From the NCBI GenBank assembly GCA_001839685.1, contig MLAK01000847.1, positions 1 to 53,597 on the forward strand: a DNA stretch of 53,597 nucleotides, written 5' to 3'. Made by a program: the position numbers and the translations under genes. Positions within the stretch are counted from its first letter, which is position 1, and every line of letters begins with the position of its first letter. The stretch is from Tritrichomonas foetus. Taxonomy: Eukaryota > Parabasalia > Tritrichomonadida > Tritrichomonadidae. Below are positions 30,214-42,500 of this stretch, in pieces. The notes under the pieces are model-generated. The model made no database searches and was not told where the DNA came from. It worked only from the letters and a program-made list of their open reading frames with translations.

Positions 30214-31535
30214 CCTTGTTTATCACAGTTAATGCTCTAGTAAGTGCTTTGGGTGGTTTTATTGTGGGCTTGGTATATGGATACAAATACATTTTTATGT
30301 TTATTGGATTCCCAATTATCTTATGTTTAGTTATGTGGGGTGGAAACAAATGGGCTGATCATGTCTTTAACCAATATAAAACAGCAGGTACTGAATCAAC
30401 AGAAAAAGCTGTTTCAATTTTAACAGAATTCAGAACAGTTAAAGCATTTGATCAGGAAATGAAAGAATCAAATGATTTCCGGAGCGAATTGATGAATGAG
30501 CGTAGCATTTTAACTAAAGTTTCGTTGATTCGAGGATTGACAGAATGCTTATCAATTGCTACACTTATTGCTATGGCTTTAACAATTATTTGGTATATGT
30601 TTAAGCAAATGGTTGAAGATCCCGAATCAATGCCAATGTTTGACATGTCATGTATTATTATGGGTATTTTTATGCTTACAATTGGTATCAAAATGGCTCT
30701 TGGTATGTCTGACAATTTTCTTAGTGCTAAAAGTGCCGCTAGAAATATTTGTGCTATAATTGAACTCAAACCAGAGATTGATCCTAAAAAAGGTAGAAAA
30801 ATCAAAGATGTCAAAGGAAAAATTGAGTTCAGAGATGTTTCATTCCGTTACAAAGGATGTGAACAATATGCACTTAAAAACTTATCATTTGTTATTAATG
30901 CAGGTGAAACAGTCGCTTTTGTTGGTGAATCGGGCTGTGGAAAATCAACAACATTACAGCTTCTTCAAAGATTTTATGAAATCGAGAGTGGACAAATTCT
31001 TGTTGATGATGTTGATATTCGTGAAATATCCCCGCGCAGTTTAAGAAGCAATATATCTATTGTTCCACAAACACCAGTATTGTTCTCAATGACAATTGCT
31101 GATAATATCAAATATGGAAGACATACTGCTAGTGATGAAGAAGCAGCTCAGGCAGCCACAACAGGAAATGCACATAATTTCATCATGGAGCTTCCAGAAA
31201 ATTACCGAACTAAGGTCATGCAGACTTCTTTGAGTGGTGGCCAAAAACAAAGAATTTGTATTTCGAGGGCAATTCTTTCACCAACACCAATCCTTTTACT
31301 GGATGAAGCTACTGCTGCACTTGATACTGAATCTGAACAACTGGTGCAACAATCCCTTGAAAACTTCAGACACAATAATACATGTATTATGGTTGCACAC
31401 AGACTTGCTACAGTATTGAATTCTGATAGAATTTTGGTCTTTAAAGATGGATGTATTGCAGAAAGTGGAACCCACAAGGAATTACTTGCTGCAAATGGAA
31501 TATATTCGGATCTTTCGCGTTTTCAACTCCAATAA
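30214..31535 (+). pseudogene. ABCB-type half transporter (ABC B), 3' part
   Basis: Continues the interrupted frame: TM helices 3-6 (VNALVSALGGFIVGLVYG onward), then a complete NBD. Walker A is GESGCGKST, the Q-loop VPQTP, the signature LSGGQKQRICISRA, Walker B ILLLDEATAALD and the H-loop VAHRLAT. It has no ATG near its start and ends in a stop with TAAA (CAATAAAATA). All motifs are intact and no other lesion is visible. It is a paralogue of the minus-strand half transporter, and they may have formed a heterodimer. In this haplotype it cannot give a full protein unless the element is removed. Confidence 0.9.
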
Positions 31536-32323
31536 AATATTTATTTGTATATTTCATGCATTTTACTTTTTTCTCACAGAAATCTATTCATTGATGACAA
31601 TAAAATAAAATAAAATAAAATATAAATTAATATCAATCATTCATTCCCCAATTGAAAAAGTTGATAACTATCAATATTTTCCAAATTTTCAATAACTAAA
31701 TACTCTATTCATTCAAAGGATTATTTGCAAAAATTATTGAAATTATTGTGATGATGTGAAAAATTTTAGAACCTTAGAAAATTAAATAATATCAATTCAA
31801 ATAATTGATAAAATCTTAACGAATTTTTAAAAATAAGTTAACTTATCATCATCATTATTTCCATATATTCCAACTATCAAACAAATAAAAAAATTCCATC
31901 AATGATAATTTTGAATGAATTTGAATGGTATAGAATGTATTCAATTTTAGTAAATAACCATGAAAAATTCCATACAATTTTGTAGAAAAATTCATTAGCT
32001 ATTCAAATATATATTTTTTGAGAGGAAACGCTACCTTACCATTTTCTCTAATATCCATGCCATTATCTGTTAAAAAAAATATTTATTGAATAAATATGAA
32101 TTAAAACATTATATTAATCAATAAATATATATTATTTGTGTGAATAAACCTCATTTTTGTCAGATATATTTTATTTTAAATCTTTGGAGAACATCCGATA
32201 AAAATTCTAGGGATTCATAAACATAAAAAATTCTCAAAATATTTGAATGCATTCAAAAATTCTGTTAGCAAAATATAAAATATTCTGAATTTTGTTGAAT
32301 TTTTTTTGTCTAAATAAACACAC
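31536..32323. other. Intergenic region
   Basis: AT-rich spacer with a TAAAA microsatellite at about 31600-31622. No coding or RNA gene is seen. Confidence 0.55.
31600..31622. repeat. TAAAA microsatellite
   Basis: Four to five tandem TAAAA units downstream of ABC B. Confidence 0.8.
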
Positions 32324-32328
32324 TCATT
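32324..32328 (+). promoter_or_regulatory. Initiator-like motif (TCATT) of kinase 2
   Basis: TCATT has its A 6 nt upstream of the ATG at 32332, a very short 5' leader typical of trichomonads. Confidence 0.5.
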
Positions 32329-32331
32329 TTC

Positions 32332-33657
32332 ATGTTTGACCCATCAATCAAAACAATCGGTGATTATGTTATTGACTGCTTTATTGGATGTGGTAACCAA
32401 GCTGATGTTTACATGGGCCACCACAAACTCATTGATTGTCCGCTCGCCATCAAAATATTCTCCAAGAACGAAATGAATGCTGAACTCAAGACAACCATCG
32501 AAAAAGAAATAGACATACTAAAAGATTTAGATCACCCAAACATCGTTAAGTACATCGATTATGTGGAGCAAGGAGAATCAACTGCAATAATTACCGAATA
32601 TTGCTCAGTTGGAACGTTTTCTTCATTTTTTCCATTGAAAAGTGAGTGCCAAGTATTTAAGTACTTCAGACAAATAAGTGAAGCACTTGATTATTTACAC
32701 AACGTCAAAAAAATCGTTCATCGAGATATCAAAGCAGAAAATATTTTATTAGATGAATTCTATAATCTTAAACTTATTGATTTCGGTTTCGCGAAAAGCA
32801 ATGACAAGAATATTAAATTGAAGACAAGGTGCGGATCACCTGTGTACACATCACCCGAAATCATCAAAGGACAAGAATATAATGAAAAATCGGATATATG
32901 GTCTCTTGGAATCTTGCTGTACTATATGGCCACTGGAGCTGTTCCCTTTTTTGCAGATAATGTCATGAAATTATATTATTTAATTTGTGATTCAGAAGTG
33001 ACTTTTCCTAATGACATACCATTAAGCGAATCTTTGAAAGATTTGATTTATGGAATGCTGTCCAAAAATATCGATGAAAGACATTGCATTACAGAAGTGA
33101 TGCATCATCCATGGTTTGTTGAGATGAAAAATGAAATGGATTGTATTGAATTGAAATCAAGGAGAAATATTGATAAGACATGCCCATTTTTCAAGAATCA
33201 AGCATCTACAGAAAAGGATGATAATTGCGTGAATATGCCTTATCTGAAAATAAAACCCTCAGTGAACGGCCAATATAATAGACCAGGTATACCTAATCAT
33301 GTCAAAGATGAAAAACCACAAACAGATAATTGGTTTAATCTCACAAAGGCCGATTTCATTGATCATGGAATAAGTGAGAGTGCTTATAGTAATTTGATGT
33401 CAGATTTTAATGGATCATTTTTGGCTGTATCTCGTATTCTTTTGAATGTGAAAGCAAGAGAAAAAAAGTCAAACAACTTCAAAGGAATTCAATTTGAATG
33501 CTCACAAGGAGTTAGAGCCCCCCATAAAAAATCACATGATACTAGAACAATATTTAGAGGTGGGAGTGCTGTTATTATGAAAAAGAGGGGACCTCGTGCA
33601 TTATTAGTTCAAAAAACTTATACTCACACTCGTGTTCTCTCTTTTTTGCGACAATGA
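32332..33657 (+). CDS. CAMK/SNF1-like serine/threonine protein kinase
   Basis: The protein has 441 residues. The kinase domain (about 10-262) has Lys41 in LAIKIF, HRDIKAEN with Asp132, DFGFAK with Asp150, GSPVYTSPE and SDIWSLGILLYYMATG. The Gly loop is variant (GCGNQADV, third Gly replaced by Ala). The HRDIKAENILLD sequence and the CGSPVYTSPEII segment are typical of the CAMKL (SNF1/MARK/NIM1-like) group. The 180-residue C-terminal tail has no UBA or KA1 domain that I recognise; it includes ADFIDHGISESAYSNLMSDF and a basic C-terminus. The target is unknown. Confidence 0.92.
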   Translation: MFDPSIKTIGDYVIDCFIGCGNQADVYMGHHKLIDCPLAIKIFSKNEMNAELKTTIEKEIDILKDLDHPNIVKYIDYVEQGESTAIITEYCSVGTFSSFFPLKSECQVFKYFRQISEALDYLHNVKKIVHRDIKAENILLDEFYNLKLIDFGFAKSNDKNIKLKTRCGSPVYTSPEIIKGQEYNEKSDIWSLGILLYYMATGAVPFFADNVMKLYYLICDSEVTFPNDIPLSESLKDLIYGMLSKNIDERHCITEVMHHPWFVEMKNEMDCIELKSRRNIDKTCPFFKNQASTEKDDNCVNMPYLKIKPSVNGQYNRPGIPNHVKDEKPQTDNWFNLTKADFIDHGISESAYSNLMSDFNGSFLAVSRILLNVKAREKKSNNFKGIQFECSQGVRAPHKKSHDTRTIFRGGSAVIMKKRGPRALLVQKTYTHTRVLSFLRQ

Positions 33658-33905
33658 AGTGACTTTGGTGAATTAGTGCGCTTTTTTGAAAAGATTTGAT
33701 AATAATAGAACAATAAAAGTTTATATAAATAATTTTCCTATCAATATTATATTTTTAGTTAAATCTCCAAAATATAATAGTGAAATTTTTTTATCTTTTG
33801 ATGTGTACCAGTTTTTAATTTATCAGTATGAATAATTTAAAAAAAAAAAATCATATTTCTTAGCTCAATGGATGTTTAAAAATAGATAGACATATAACAC
33901 ATAAA

Positions 33906-36900
33906 TCATTTTCTACCAGAAACTAAGTAGGTAACTACTGTTCCACCTTTGACCTCAACAGGTCCACGTTCCTTGATGACAAATGTATCACCATAAACGA
34001 GTTCATAAACTGTTCTACTTATATGTACATTCTGGGGTACTCCATGATGCTCCATCTGTTGTGCCATATTGATTACAGGTCCTAAAATTTCAAATGTTGG
34101 TTTTCCTATTCCTAGAACACCAGCAACAATTGGACCCCCTGTATTAATACCAACGCGAATCTGTAGGCTTTGATTAAGTTCTTCATTAAGGCTAGTGACA
34201 TGTTCAAGTGAATCTAGTCCAAAATTAACAACATCTTTGGCATGTTCCGCTGGTTGATTTACTTCTGCAAATACACCACCTGCAGCCATGTAGCAATCAC
34301 CAATACACTTTATTTTTGTCATTGTAGAATAATGACCAACAGAGGAATCAAATTTTTTGAATAAATTATTTAATGTTGACATAACTTGGTCAGCTGGAAA
34401 ACAACTACACCACGGTGTAAAACTTACAATATCCATAAATACAATAGTTACACTTTGAACTGCAAATGATATGTTTTTCTCTCCGTTTTGGACTCTTGCG
34501 ACAAGGCTTTTTGGTAAAATTGAAGATAATAATAGATCACTTTTTTGTCGTTCCTCTTTAATTAATGTATTATAACGAACTGATATAGTTATATCTCTCA
34601 TTGTTATGATTAATTTTTGATTCACTAATGATGAAGTTGCATTGAAATATATTGTTTCTGTATCTCTTTTCATCGATAATTCTTCATTGACAACATTGGT
34701 TGTTGGTGATAAGAGATTATTAATACTACCATCAAATCTAGATAGAAAAACTGTAACAGGCTTTCCAATGAGATCATCATCTGAGCAATTAATTAAAACC
34801 TTCCCTTGTTTATTAATACTTTCTATATTATTCATATGATCAGAACATAAAATGACATCGGGCATGTTTTGTAATATGGAATTGAAGTAATTATGATTGA
34901 ATGTTGTTTTATCATTTTTTTTGACCGAAAAATCGCCACTCAATACTTGTGTAATTGCAGGTATCTGCAATACAACATCTGGTTGACAATGTAATAAAAG
35001 TTTTAGAACAAATTTGATATCATTGTCCAAAACTTTTAGCCTAATAGTTGCAATTATTTCGATGACAATCCCTACTACATACAAAATTATAATTATTTCT
35101 ATTCGGCTATTCATTTGTGAACTTAACAGATCTTCAATCAAACTAGTAAGTTTTTCATATTCTGGAGCGATGAACCCATCATATATGGGAAATCCTGCAA
35201 GAACCCATATGTCATTTAATGCAGAACTTTGAGTATCAATTTCAGCATCTTCAAATAACCAAGGCGCCGCATACTGATGAATATATGGTAACATGGATGT
35301 AAAAACTAAGTCTGCATTATAACAACTAACTGCTTCACCAAAACCTGACGACTTGTGTATATATTCAGTACAATTTATATAGTCAGTGGATGCCTGAATA
35401 GCTGGGTCTAAATTTGTATATGGATAAATGTCTTCGGATCCATATTTTACTAAACTATAGTAGTTCCATGTTAACTCAAGCTGCGCTTGATAAATATCTC
35501 GAATAAATTGATCATCATAAACTGCATATTTGTATGGTGTTTTAATTAAACTAGTATATTGTGCAAGGAAAATTGCCCCCATTAATGATGAATAGCAGTT
35601 TTGCATATAGTCAAATTGAGGGCCTCTCTTTTTAATAGTACTAGCTTCCTTGTTAAGTAGCAAACATAAAATGAAAATACAAGCAATTTCAAGTCCAAGA
35701 TTGATTATTGTCGCATATGCTATTATTGTCACATCACCAAAATTTAATTCATGACTTCCACCTGTATTAAAAACTTTGAGTATATTTTCCTCCTGCTTAC
35801 TAATATCCGAATTTTCTATCATTGAACTATTTGTTGTGGCATCTTTCTTTAATATTCTTAAATTTTCTGCTAGTTGAGAAACAGTGTTTTTTGGTAATGA
35901 CGTCAAACAAAGAAATAAGCTTTCTTTATTTTCCTTGATCCAAATAATTTGTAAAACCAAAGCCCCAATATGCAGAATTACTACTACTATTGTTAACACA
36001 ATTTCTAATATCAATGATAGTTTTCTATAACTTGTATCAAAATTGATCATATAATCAACTAAATGTCCTAATGCATTATTAATTGAAATTGCCACAACAT
36101 TACCATTTCCTACAATGTTGTAATTAACTGCTGAGTCAAGTGTGTCAAATGTGATAGATGAAGTATCATCAACAATTACCGATACTTGAGTAATAAAATC
36201 TATTAAGCATCCCTGAACATTTAAATTTTGGACTGTATAGTTATTTGGATTCTGATAAAACTGATACGGAATATTGTGCTCAAAAACTAAATCATGTGTT
36301 TTTTTGATATATTCGTTATTTTGATTGTAGGATTGAAAAGTAGATAATTTTTGAAGGTAAGTTGTTGTTCTATGGATAATAAATTTAAATTGTGTTGATA
36401 TATCCCATGAACCACCGAGATGCTCAGGAGCATTATCATGAATTGGTTTTACTTCTGGGAATATTCCAAGGGCGGTATAGAGCAATCTATTTGTGTAAGC
36501 CATAATTTGATTTGAACATGTTTTAACAATAGACAAATTATAAATATGTTCTATTGGGGTTAATAATTTCGATACTACCATATAAACCAATACCATTCCT
36601 ACTATTACTGGAATGATAAAGACAACTATCAAAATAAAATATCGCAAAATTATAGCATTTCTGATACCTGGAATATGCAAATTATTTATTTGTTCCTTTA
36701 AAATCATTGTATTTTCATTATTAATTAATGGGTTATCACCTAAATCATCACATGTTTCCAAAAATGATGATTCAGTTCTTTGTGGATTTAAAATCATTTG
36801 ATCTCTGGTGTGTTCTGGTAAATTTGGAAATGCTAAAAGACCACAAACATGTGTTTGATCAGGATTAACAATGATATTTCTTTGTAACAGCCTGGATTTT

Positions 36901-38255
36901 TCCAACATTTCAGCAGCTTGAGCTGTATCACCAACTATTTCAAGAAGAAATCTAGCATAAGGGCGAGTAACAAATCTATTATTTGGAAATTGACGAAGAA
37001 GTCTTTGAAAATCAATGTTGTTTTGTTCTATAGCAGTCCTTGCTCGTTTTGTTGCTTCTTCAACTTCTCTAATTACACCTTGTAATACTGCATCCCAGAC
37101 ATGGCGAAGTTTATGTTTAGTACTGTTAGTTTGCTTATTTAACTTACTAATTTTAATCTTAAGATCACTACTAAGAACTGATTCTCTCTGTCTAGAAATC
37201 TGCAAACATTGTTCTTTAATCGATTTTATAACTGTTCCTTTAATTTTATTGGAATTTAATGTTATAATAATCCAATCCAAAGTTTGACTATCTTCTGGAT
37301 ATATAACAACATATTTTGCAAAAGCATACCAAACATTTTGATTTTTTGGCCATCGGTCAACTGCCATTCTACATAATGACCAATTCAAGCACATAAAATG
37401 TGCATTTTCAATGCCAACTTTCATTATGTTTAAGAACTGATTTGGTGATTTAATATAAATAGGAAATGATTCGGTGTCTTCTGCAATTTCATCAATTTTT
37501 TTGAGATATTTCAAAGATCTTCTATTTATAATTATATGAACAATAATGTAAATTATAACCCATCCGCCAACATATGAAAAAAGCATAACAATTGAAGAAT
37601 ATTTGGTCGTTGAGCAAAAATAACAATTCACAAAACAAAGAATTCCACTTGCTGCATTGGTAGTAATAACTGCTTTCTGAATAATATCATGTATAAACCC
37701 ACCTTGATAAAATGGGAGAATGATATATGCCCAGTATATAACACCAATAATAGCAACCATGATATATTGAACAGATTTACCTTCAAATTTTGATGCAAAT
37801 CCAATAAGGCAATTTAAAACTATTGGTTCAAAATATTGATATCCCCATGTAACTGAAGATACAGTCATTAAAGAGTTTGGTTTAAATGCTAATGATCTGT
37901 ATACAATGAAATTCATGAGGTAAATATATGTAATTGTGAAAATCATACTAATGACAATCAATATAATGTTTCCAACTGTCATATCATCTGAGCCATTTGC
38001 TGCAGCGGAAAAGAGTCTAAATATCATTGAAATAGCTATGGGTGGTAGAATTTGAATCACAATAGCAAAAAATAAAGCCAAAATAATTGCAAGATATATT
38101 GATAAACTAGCATTTTTGTGAAAATACAAAGTAGAAAAGATGATTAAAATTAATACAACTCCGAGTATAGCGCAATATGCAATCAAAAAAGGAACTCTTA
38201 TATCTTCAATAAACTTAATAGGAATGATTTGGAATACAACAGAGATTATATTCAT
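33906..38255 (-). CDS. Multi-pass membrane class III nucleotidyl cyclase with PAS domain (cyclase 2)
   Basis: From the first ATG of the main frame the protein has 1449 residues: N-terminal TM helices to about 245, a soluble helical region, several further TM helices around large loops (about 545-1075), a PAS domain (about 1120-1235) and a class III cyclase domain (about 1268-1447). Metal aspartates are D1275 (VFMDIVSF) and D1320 (CIGDCYM), with a Lys at TKIKCIGD. The catalytic Asn is kept (N1396) but the Arg four residues on is Gln (Q1400), and the Asp of FDIIG is Glu (E1389). The paralogues have one more N-terminal TM helix; here it is encoded just upstream in the same frame but without an ATG (see 38256-38529). 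TCACT lies 18 nt before this ATG, so a short form remains possible. Confidence 0.9.
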   Translation of the reverse strand: MNIISVVFQIIPIKFIEDIRVPFLIAYCAILGVVLILIIFSTLYFHKNASLSIYLAIILALFFAIVIQILPPIAISMIFRLFSAAANGSDDMTVGNIILIVISMIFTITYIYLMNFIVYRSLAFKPNSLMTVSSVTWGYQYFEPIVLNCLIGFASKFEGKSVQYIMVAIIGVIYWAYIILPFYQGGFIHDIIQKAVITTNAASGILCFVNCYFCSTTKYSSIVMLFSYVGGWVIIYIIVHIIINRRSLKYLKKIDEIAEDTESFPIYIKSPNQFLNIMKVGIENAHFMCLNWSLCRMAVDRWPKNQNVWYAFAKYVVIYPEDSQTLDWIIITLNSNKIKGTVIKSIKEQCLQISRQRESVLSSDLKIKISKLNKQTNSTKHKLRHVWDAVLQGVIREVEEATKRARTAIEQNNIDFQRLLRQFPNNRFVTRPYARFLLEIVGDTAQAAEMLEKSRLLQRNIIVNPDQTHVCGLLAFPNLPEHTRDQMILNPQRTESSFLETCDDLGDNPLINNENTMILKEQINNLHIPGIRNAIILRYFILIVVFIIPVIVGMVLVYMVVSKLLTPIEHIYNLSIVKTCSNQIMAYTNRLLYTALGIFPEVKPIHDNAPEHLGGSWDISTQFKFIIHRTTTYLQKLSTFQSYNQNNEYIKKTHDLVFEHNIPYQFYQNPNNYTVQNLNVQGCLIDFITQVSVIVDDTSSITFDTLDSAVNYNIVGNGNVVAISINNALGHLVDYMINFDTSYRKLSLILEIVLTIVVVILHIGALVLQIIWIKENKESLFLCLTSLPKNTVSQLAENLRILKKDATTNSSMIENSDISKQEENILKVFNTGGSHELNFGDVTIIAYATIINLGLEIACIFILCLLLNKEASTIKKRGPQFDYMQNCYSSLMGAIFLAQYTSLIKTPYKYAVYDDQFIRDIYQAQLELTWNYYSLVKYGSEDIYPYTNLDPAIQASTDYINCTEYIHKSSGFGEAVSCYNADLVFTSMLPYIHQYAAPWLFEDAEIDTQSSALNDIWVLAGFPIYDGFIAPEYEKLTSLIEDLLSSQMNSRIEIIIILYVVGIVIEIIATIRLKVLDNDIKFVLKLLLHCQPDVVLQIPAITQVLSGDFSVKKNDKTTFNHNYFNSILQNMPDVILCSDHMNNIESINKQGKVLINCSDDDLIGKPVTVFLSRFDGSINNLLSPTTNVVNEELSMKRDTETIYFNATSSLVNQKLIITMRDITISVRYNTLIKEERQKSDLLLSSILPKSLVARVQNGEKNISFAVQSVTIVFMDIVSFTPWCSCFPADQVMSTLNNLFKKFDSSVGHYSTMTKIKCIGDCYMAAGGVFAEVNQPAEHAKDVVNFGLDSLEHVTSLNEELNQSLQIRVGINTGGPIVAGVLGIGKPTFEILGPVINMAQQMEHHGVPQNVHISRTVYELVYGDTFVIKERGPVEVKGGTVVTYLVSGRK

Positions 38256-38529
38256 TATTTTAGCATCACTAGTGAAAATGTTCCAAATGTTTTTATATCC
38301 AAGACAAAAACTAGGGCCAATAATCTGTAGAATGCGAAAAAATGATATTACATGATGAACAATTGTAAAATTTGGGGTAACAAAATCGATATATGAGAAT
38401 TAAAGCAATAAGTTGTGATCGAATTATTTTATATAAAGGTCTTTTTATGAACCCATTATATTTTCCACCACTTGTCTCACTATGAACTGAGCTATACATG
38501 TGCATGTTTGTATTTTGCATGTCCGTCAT
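38256..38529 (-). pseudogene. Frameshifted 5' end of the cyclase 2 gene
   Basis: In the frame of cyclase 2, translation stays open upstream to a TAA at 38400-38402. It reads FSYIDFVTPNFTIVHHVISF and on, which aligns with the first TM region of cyclase 1 (LFDNLIQHATLPSFLYHLV). A second frame, shifted by one base, begins at ATG 38529 with a hydrophilic leader (MTDMQNTNMHMYSSVHSE...) of the kind seen before that TM in the paralogues. The two frames meet near 38400, so one extra or missing base joins them. This is either a sequencing error or a real disabling mutation. Confidence 0.7.
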
Positions 38530-39579
38530 TTTGAAGTAGTTCTCGTATCAATAAATTTTATAACGTTTTTTGTTAATGTTGAGTGAATTCAAAATAAATT
38601 AGATTGTAATAGAGAGAGTTGTATTAATTCAAATATTTTCTAAATAAATCAAAATTAAATGAATAAAATTTGTTAATTTATGTCAAGTATTTGAATCGAA
38701 TCGCAGAAAAATTTCTAAATTTTCATTCTGTCTGAAAAATTATTTCATACAGTGTATAAGGATTTTCTATTTATTTTTACAATTCTCGAAGACAAGATAA
38801 AAATTCAATAGATTCAAAACAATCAGGTTCTTCTTAATTCAAAAAATTAATGAGACCAGTGATTTCTGTTATGATTATTCCTAATTAATAAATAAAGTCT
38901 AGTATATCAATCAGATTCATATGAATAAATTAACTCTTTGTTCTAAAAACATATCCGAAATAAATTCGAGAAGTCTTTGATCGATAATTACCTGTTCAAA
39001 ATATCTAGAACGATATATCATCCACTAAGGCTTATTCTCTCACGATTTTATGTTGTTGATTCAAGAATTTTTGTATTCATAGATATTCATGGATGATTAA
39101 TGAAGAGTTTGTAATTCCATAAAAATTATAGTTCAAATAAAATCACTCTATGAAAAATTCTAATAATATTTTTATCTCTTTAATAGCTTTTTGAATAAAT
39201 ATTGTTTTTTCAGGGAAAAAGCCGAATTCTTTCTTTGATGTTGAATTATTCTCAAATCATCTAACTGATTCCTATTTTATTCGAGATTTTACGAATATAA
39301 CTATGGGTTATCAACATATTGAATAAAACAATCTGAATATTTGCATATTAATTCTATTATTATTAAAGTATTGTATGTTATAAGGTCTATATTTTTCGCA
39401 CAATAGTCATATAAATGGTTATTTCTAATCTAATCTAATTTTGTAATTTGGTTATCAACATTATATATTTATTCTTAAAATTAATGATAAATCATTTAAA
39501 ATATGACGAAAAAATAAGAAAGTTTAAAATTGAAGGAACATTTAAGTAATAATTATTCAAGTAAAGATTAGCATCCATA
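38530..39579. other. Intergenic region between cyclases 2 and 3
   Basis: About 1 kb of AT-rich sequence holding the promoter of cyclase 2 and the 3' end of cyclase 3. No ORF, RNA gene or repeat is supported. Confidence 0.5.
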
Positions 39580-42500
39580 TTATTCTATATGAAGATTAGA
39601 ATTACTAATGTTATTCTGTGAAGTGAAAAGATTTGTCTCTGATGAAAGTTGAAATGCATTCACTTGTGCATGGGTAACTAAATATGCTGATTGTTTCCCT
39701 TTTCCTTTCAAAAACACTTCTCCTCTACATTCTATTGCATAATCCATATGATTAATACTGTCATATGTAGATTGTGAAATTTGAACTTGGCCAGGAATAT
39801 CTGTGCTTTGAAGTCGAGAAGCAACATTAATTGGATCGCCAATAATATCAAATACGGGCTTATCTGTGCCAAGTACTCCTGCAATCAAAGGTCCTCCAGT
39901 ATTCACACCAATTCTCACACTTAATACTGTGTTTAATTTTACATTAGTATCTTCAACTGACGAAAGAACATCCAAACAAAATTTGACCATTTGTTCTGCA
40001 TGAACATTTGGTGGAGTCTCAGGTGCTGCAAATAAACCGCCTGCGCACATATAAACATCACCAATAAGTTTAATTTTCATTAATAAGTCATGTTTTGCTA
40101 AATTCTCATCAAACTTTCCAAATAGCAATGATAAATTACCCATGATTTCTTGGGGAGTGAGAGAAGCCGAATATTCACTGAATTTTACAAAATCAATAAA
40201 TGATATTGTAGAACTTGGAACAGAAAATGATATATCTGATTCACCACTATTTAGACGAATCACTATATCTCTTGGTAAAATTTCATATAAAAGTTTTTCA
40301 CTTTGAACTTTAGCTTTTTCGGCGTCTTCTTGTTGTTTAATTAAATCTGATTCTTCATTTACAACAACAACAAAAGAAATAATCTTTTCATCTTCTTCAA
40401 CTCCTAATAAAGTCATCATACATGGAATTTTCATATCATTATCATTAATCATAGTGACATGAGCTTCATATATATGCGAAGCTTGACCAGCTAACATTAA
40501 TTTTAATTGTTGCTTAACAATATTTGCAGAATCATCATCAAATAAATGATCAATTGCTTGACCAAGCATTTGATCAGGAGTGAAACCAATAATTGATGAA
40601 ACTGCTTGATTAACAATTTCAATGGTACCTGATGAACTTAAACAAAAGATTCCATTTTGAGAATTTTTAACAATTGATTCTGAAATTGACATTGCACCTT
40701 CTTCTCCTTCAGTAATATCTAATAAATATTTCAATAATTTTGGCTTGTTGATAATAGCAATTGGCGAAATTCGCCTCAATAATGTTAGTGCCATAGCAAA
40801 TGAATTATCAAGTTGCTTTAAGTTCAAAAATCCAATTGCTAAACAAACAAATGCAATAAGAAGTTCAACAACATAAAAAACTATTTGAATATTTCCATAT
40901 TCTGATAAGAATCGAAGAACCAATTCTTCAAATTTAGTGTTTATGTCTTCTACATTAACCAATAAATGATTCATAACCAAATGGGTTATTTCAATTGGAT
41001 ATCCATCAACAATTCGACCTTGATAAGCTAAAATATTGGCAATTACATCACTTATCATACTATTTAATGTTAAAAACATCGAATTAACAGATAAACAGCG
41101 ATAAGATTCATGTGTTGTGATTGAATCAGTTTCTGATTCACATTGACTTTTGACAAGCATATCTAAAATTTCACTATCAAAGCCTTCAAGACCAGGTGCA
41201 ACATCATCTCCTTTAATTAATGCTTCACTATCTTCTAAAACAGCATCCATATAATATCTTAAGATTCTTTTTTCTTGGTCAGCATTTGTTAAATTAGTTT
41301 TGGCACTTAAGGCTGTTTCTGTGGTAAAAATAGAGAAAAAGAGACCTTGAAGTGCCATTAATGAAAATGGAGAACGGATTGAGCTTTTAAGTACCCATGA
41401 TGCAATATATTTAAGTTTTAAATTCATATTTTTTGCTTCAAGAATTTCAACAATTACAAGAATAATAATTGCAATTGCAAGAATTAAAAATATTACGACA
41501 TTTATATATAATGATCCATTTGAATAATGTTCTTGTGAATGACCAAGGTCATCTTCTTCATCCTTTGCATTTCTACGAATTGGTTTTGAAGCGATGATAA
41601 GTTGTGCTTGTTCAATTTCCAAAATTTGTTGTTCAAATCTTTGTGTTTCACGAATAAACAAGACAGTTAGAACAACAAATGGAATACAACATACAATTGC
41701 AACTGCTGTTGGAAGTAATATCAAAAATAGAGTTATGGTGAATTCAACACTATCAGCTGTATCAATTTCATCATTATATAATGACTGGCGAAAAGCATAC
41801 ATTGCGTTTTCAACAGAATAGTTTGATCCATAATTAGTACAAAATGTATCACTGGCAGAAAACCATTGCGCAAAATTAGTAGAACTTGCAAGCTCAGCTT
41901 GTTTTGTCGTTAAATATGTAAGAGCAGATTCTAAATTATAATTTGCTTTGGAAATTGGTTGTCCATTATGACAAAGTGTAACTTTGACAGAATTTTCAAT
42001 TAACGGAAGAGCTACTTTTAGAACTTTTTCTTTATCTGAAGAACTCATTATATACTGTGAAAAATCTGATGCAAGATCTTCGAACATTTCAGTTGATTCA
42101 TAAACATAAAGTAACGAATTCTCAGAATATGACAATAGCGGATTAAGGTAACTAATATTCATTGGTTCATTTCTATACCATTCCATCATAATGGAAGTAG
42201 GAATAACCAATCTCCCTGTATAAAGAGCCCATGTAACGAGACTGCACAAATTTGATAAAGTAAAATATTTTAGAGCTGTTTCACATTTCATACTCCTTTT
42301 AGTTGCAGAATATCTATCTTTAAAATAACTGTCAAGTATAATATATAGTACAGTAAATGTGCAAACAGCTAGAACAATATCCAAAATCAAATACATAAAC
42401 ATTCTTCTTGATGTATTCGCCTTTTTGGATTGGGTCGCATTTTGAAGAGCAATTCTAACTTTAGCTTGTGTTAAAATGGCTTTTCCTATTTCTTCTTCAA

